A DNA stretch of 64,000 nucleotides from Chelatococcus sambhunathii (lineage in GTDB: Bacteria > Pseudomonadota > Alphaproteobacteria > Rhizobiales > Methylopilaceae), in the NCBI GenBank assembly GCA_031316315.1, contig JADBEO010000018.1:22264-86263 (forward strand), given 5' to 3'. Both the position numbers and the translations under genes were made by a program. Under the pieces are notes generated by a model. The model ran no database searches and was not told where the DNA came from. It saw only the letters and a list, made by a program, of their open reading frames with translations. Positions 63,930 through 64,000 of the stretch are shown one piece after another. Within the stretch, counting starts at the first letter, position 1; the number at the start of each line of letters is the position of its first letter.

Positions 63930-64000
63930 CTGATCCCTGCCCCGCGGCAGCGGGGAGGGTGGCCCCGAGCGTCAGCGAGGGGTCGGGTGGGGACTTGGGG
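63930..64000. repeat. GC-rich intergenic repeat running off the right edge
   Basis: TGATCCCTGCCCCGCGGCAG and GCGGGGAGGGTGGCCCCGAG make a hairpin (CCCCGC..GCGGGG) followed by TCAGCGAGGGGTCGGGTGGG. The pattern is like the other dispersed G/C-rich repeats; the element is cut by the window edge. Confidence 0.4.

Overview
This 64 kb window is high-GC alphaproteobacterial chromosome. Gene content and order point to the Hyphomicrobiales (Rhizobiales): a cysteine desulfurase-sufBCD cluster divergent from an alpha/beta hydrolase, RNase E with a very long charged tail, an AcuI-type reductase, and many palindromic intergenic repeats. The genus cannot be fixed from sequence alone.

Region 1 (1-9790) is the right part of an integrated mobile element with every gene on the minus strand; its left end lies outside the window. 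In transcription order it carries a P4-type tyrosine integrase, an unknown 155-aa protein, an AlpA-like regulator, four small accessory proteins (one an HNH-like zinc-finger protein), a compact replication-initiator-like winged-helix protein, a candidate origin (12 GTTTC-type hexamers plus a 35-bp palindrome), and a DUF7694-like protein. A head-and-packaging module follows: gp6-like connector, TerL, HNH nuclease, HK97 major capsid, prohead protease, portal. No tail, lysis, small terminase or phage repressor gene is visible. Int-AlpA-Rep-ori followed by a self-encoded capsid and packaging set resembles a capsid-forming phage satellite (cf-PICI-like) more than a full prophage. The cut left edge leaves this open.

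Region 2 (9791-11229) is a short boundary zone with the non-coding element flank, a small orphan RTX-repeat protein and a hypothetical protein. Region 3 (11258-16219) is the Fe-S assembly cluster (cysteine desulfurase, SufB, SufC, SufD); sufS, sufT and sufA, which commonly follow sufD in relatives, are not here.

Region 4 (16392-35286) holds cell-wall and housekeeping genes: AnmK, a DUF2778 protein, TyrS, an AceE/transketolase-like enzyme with a divergent Lrp/AsnC regulator, a large AsmA/YhdP-like protein, a peroxiredoxin, an M23 peptidase, RF2 with its programmed +1 frameshift, an EthD-like protein, PBP1A and an AmiC-type amidase. Region 5 (35925-43841) holds rne, secG, tpiA, a PpiD-like chaperone and trpE. 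Region 6 (43902-54797) holds a glycine-zipper lipoprotein, a ceramidase-like membrane protein, a CSS/EAL phosphodiesterase, a malic enzyme-PTA fusion, an unrecognised 660-aa exported protein, aspS and rnd. Region 7 (54945-63912) holds a CYTH-CHAD protein, an acyl-CoA ligase, DctA and a periplasmic asparaginase bracketed by two inverted 128-bp repeats, argC, acuI and a DUF559 nuclease-like gene broken by an in-frame stop.

Intergenic spaces carry several unrelated palindromic repeat families, including one element nested inside another. No tRNA, rRNA or CRISPR array was found.
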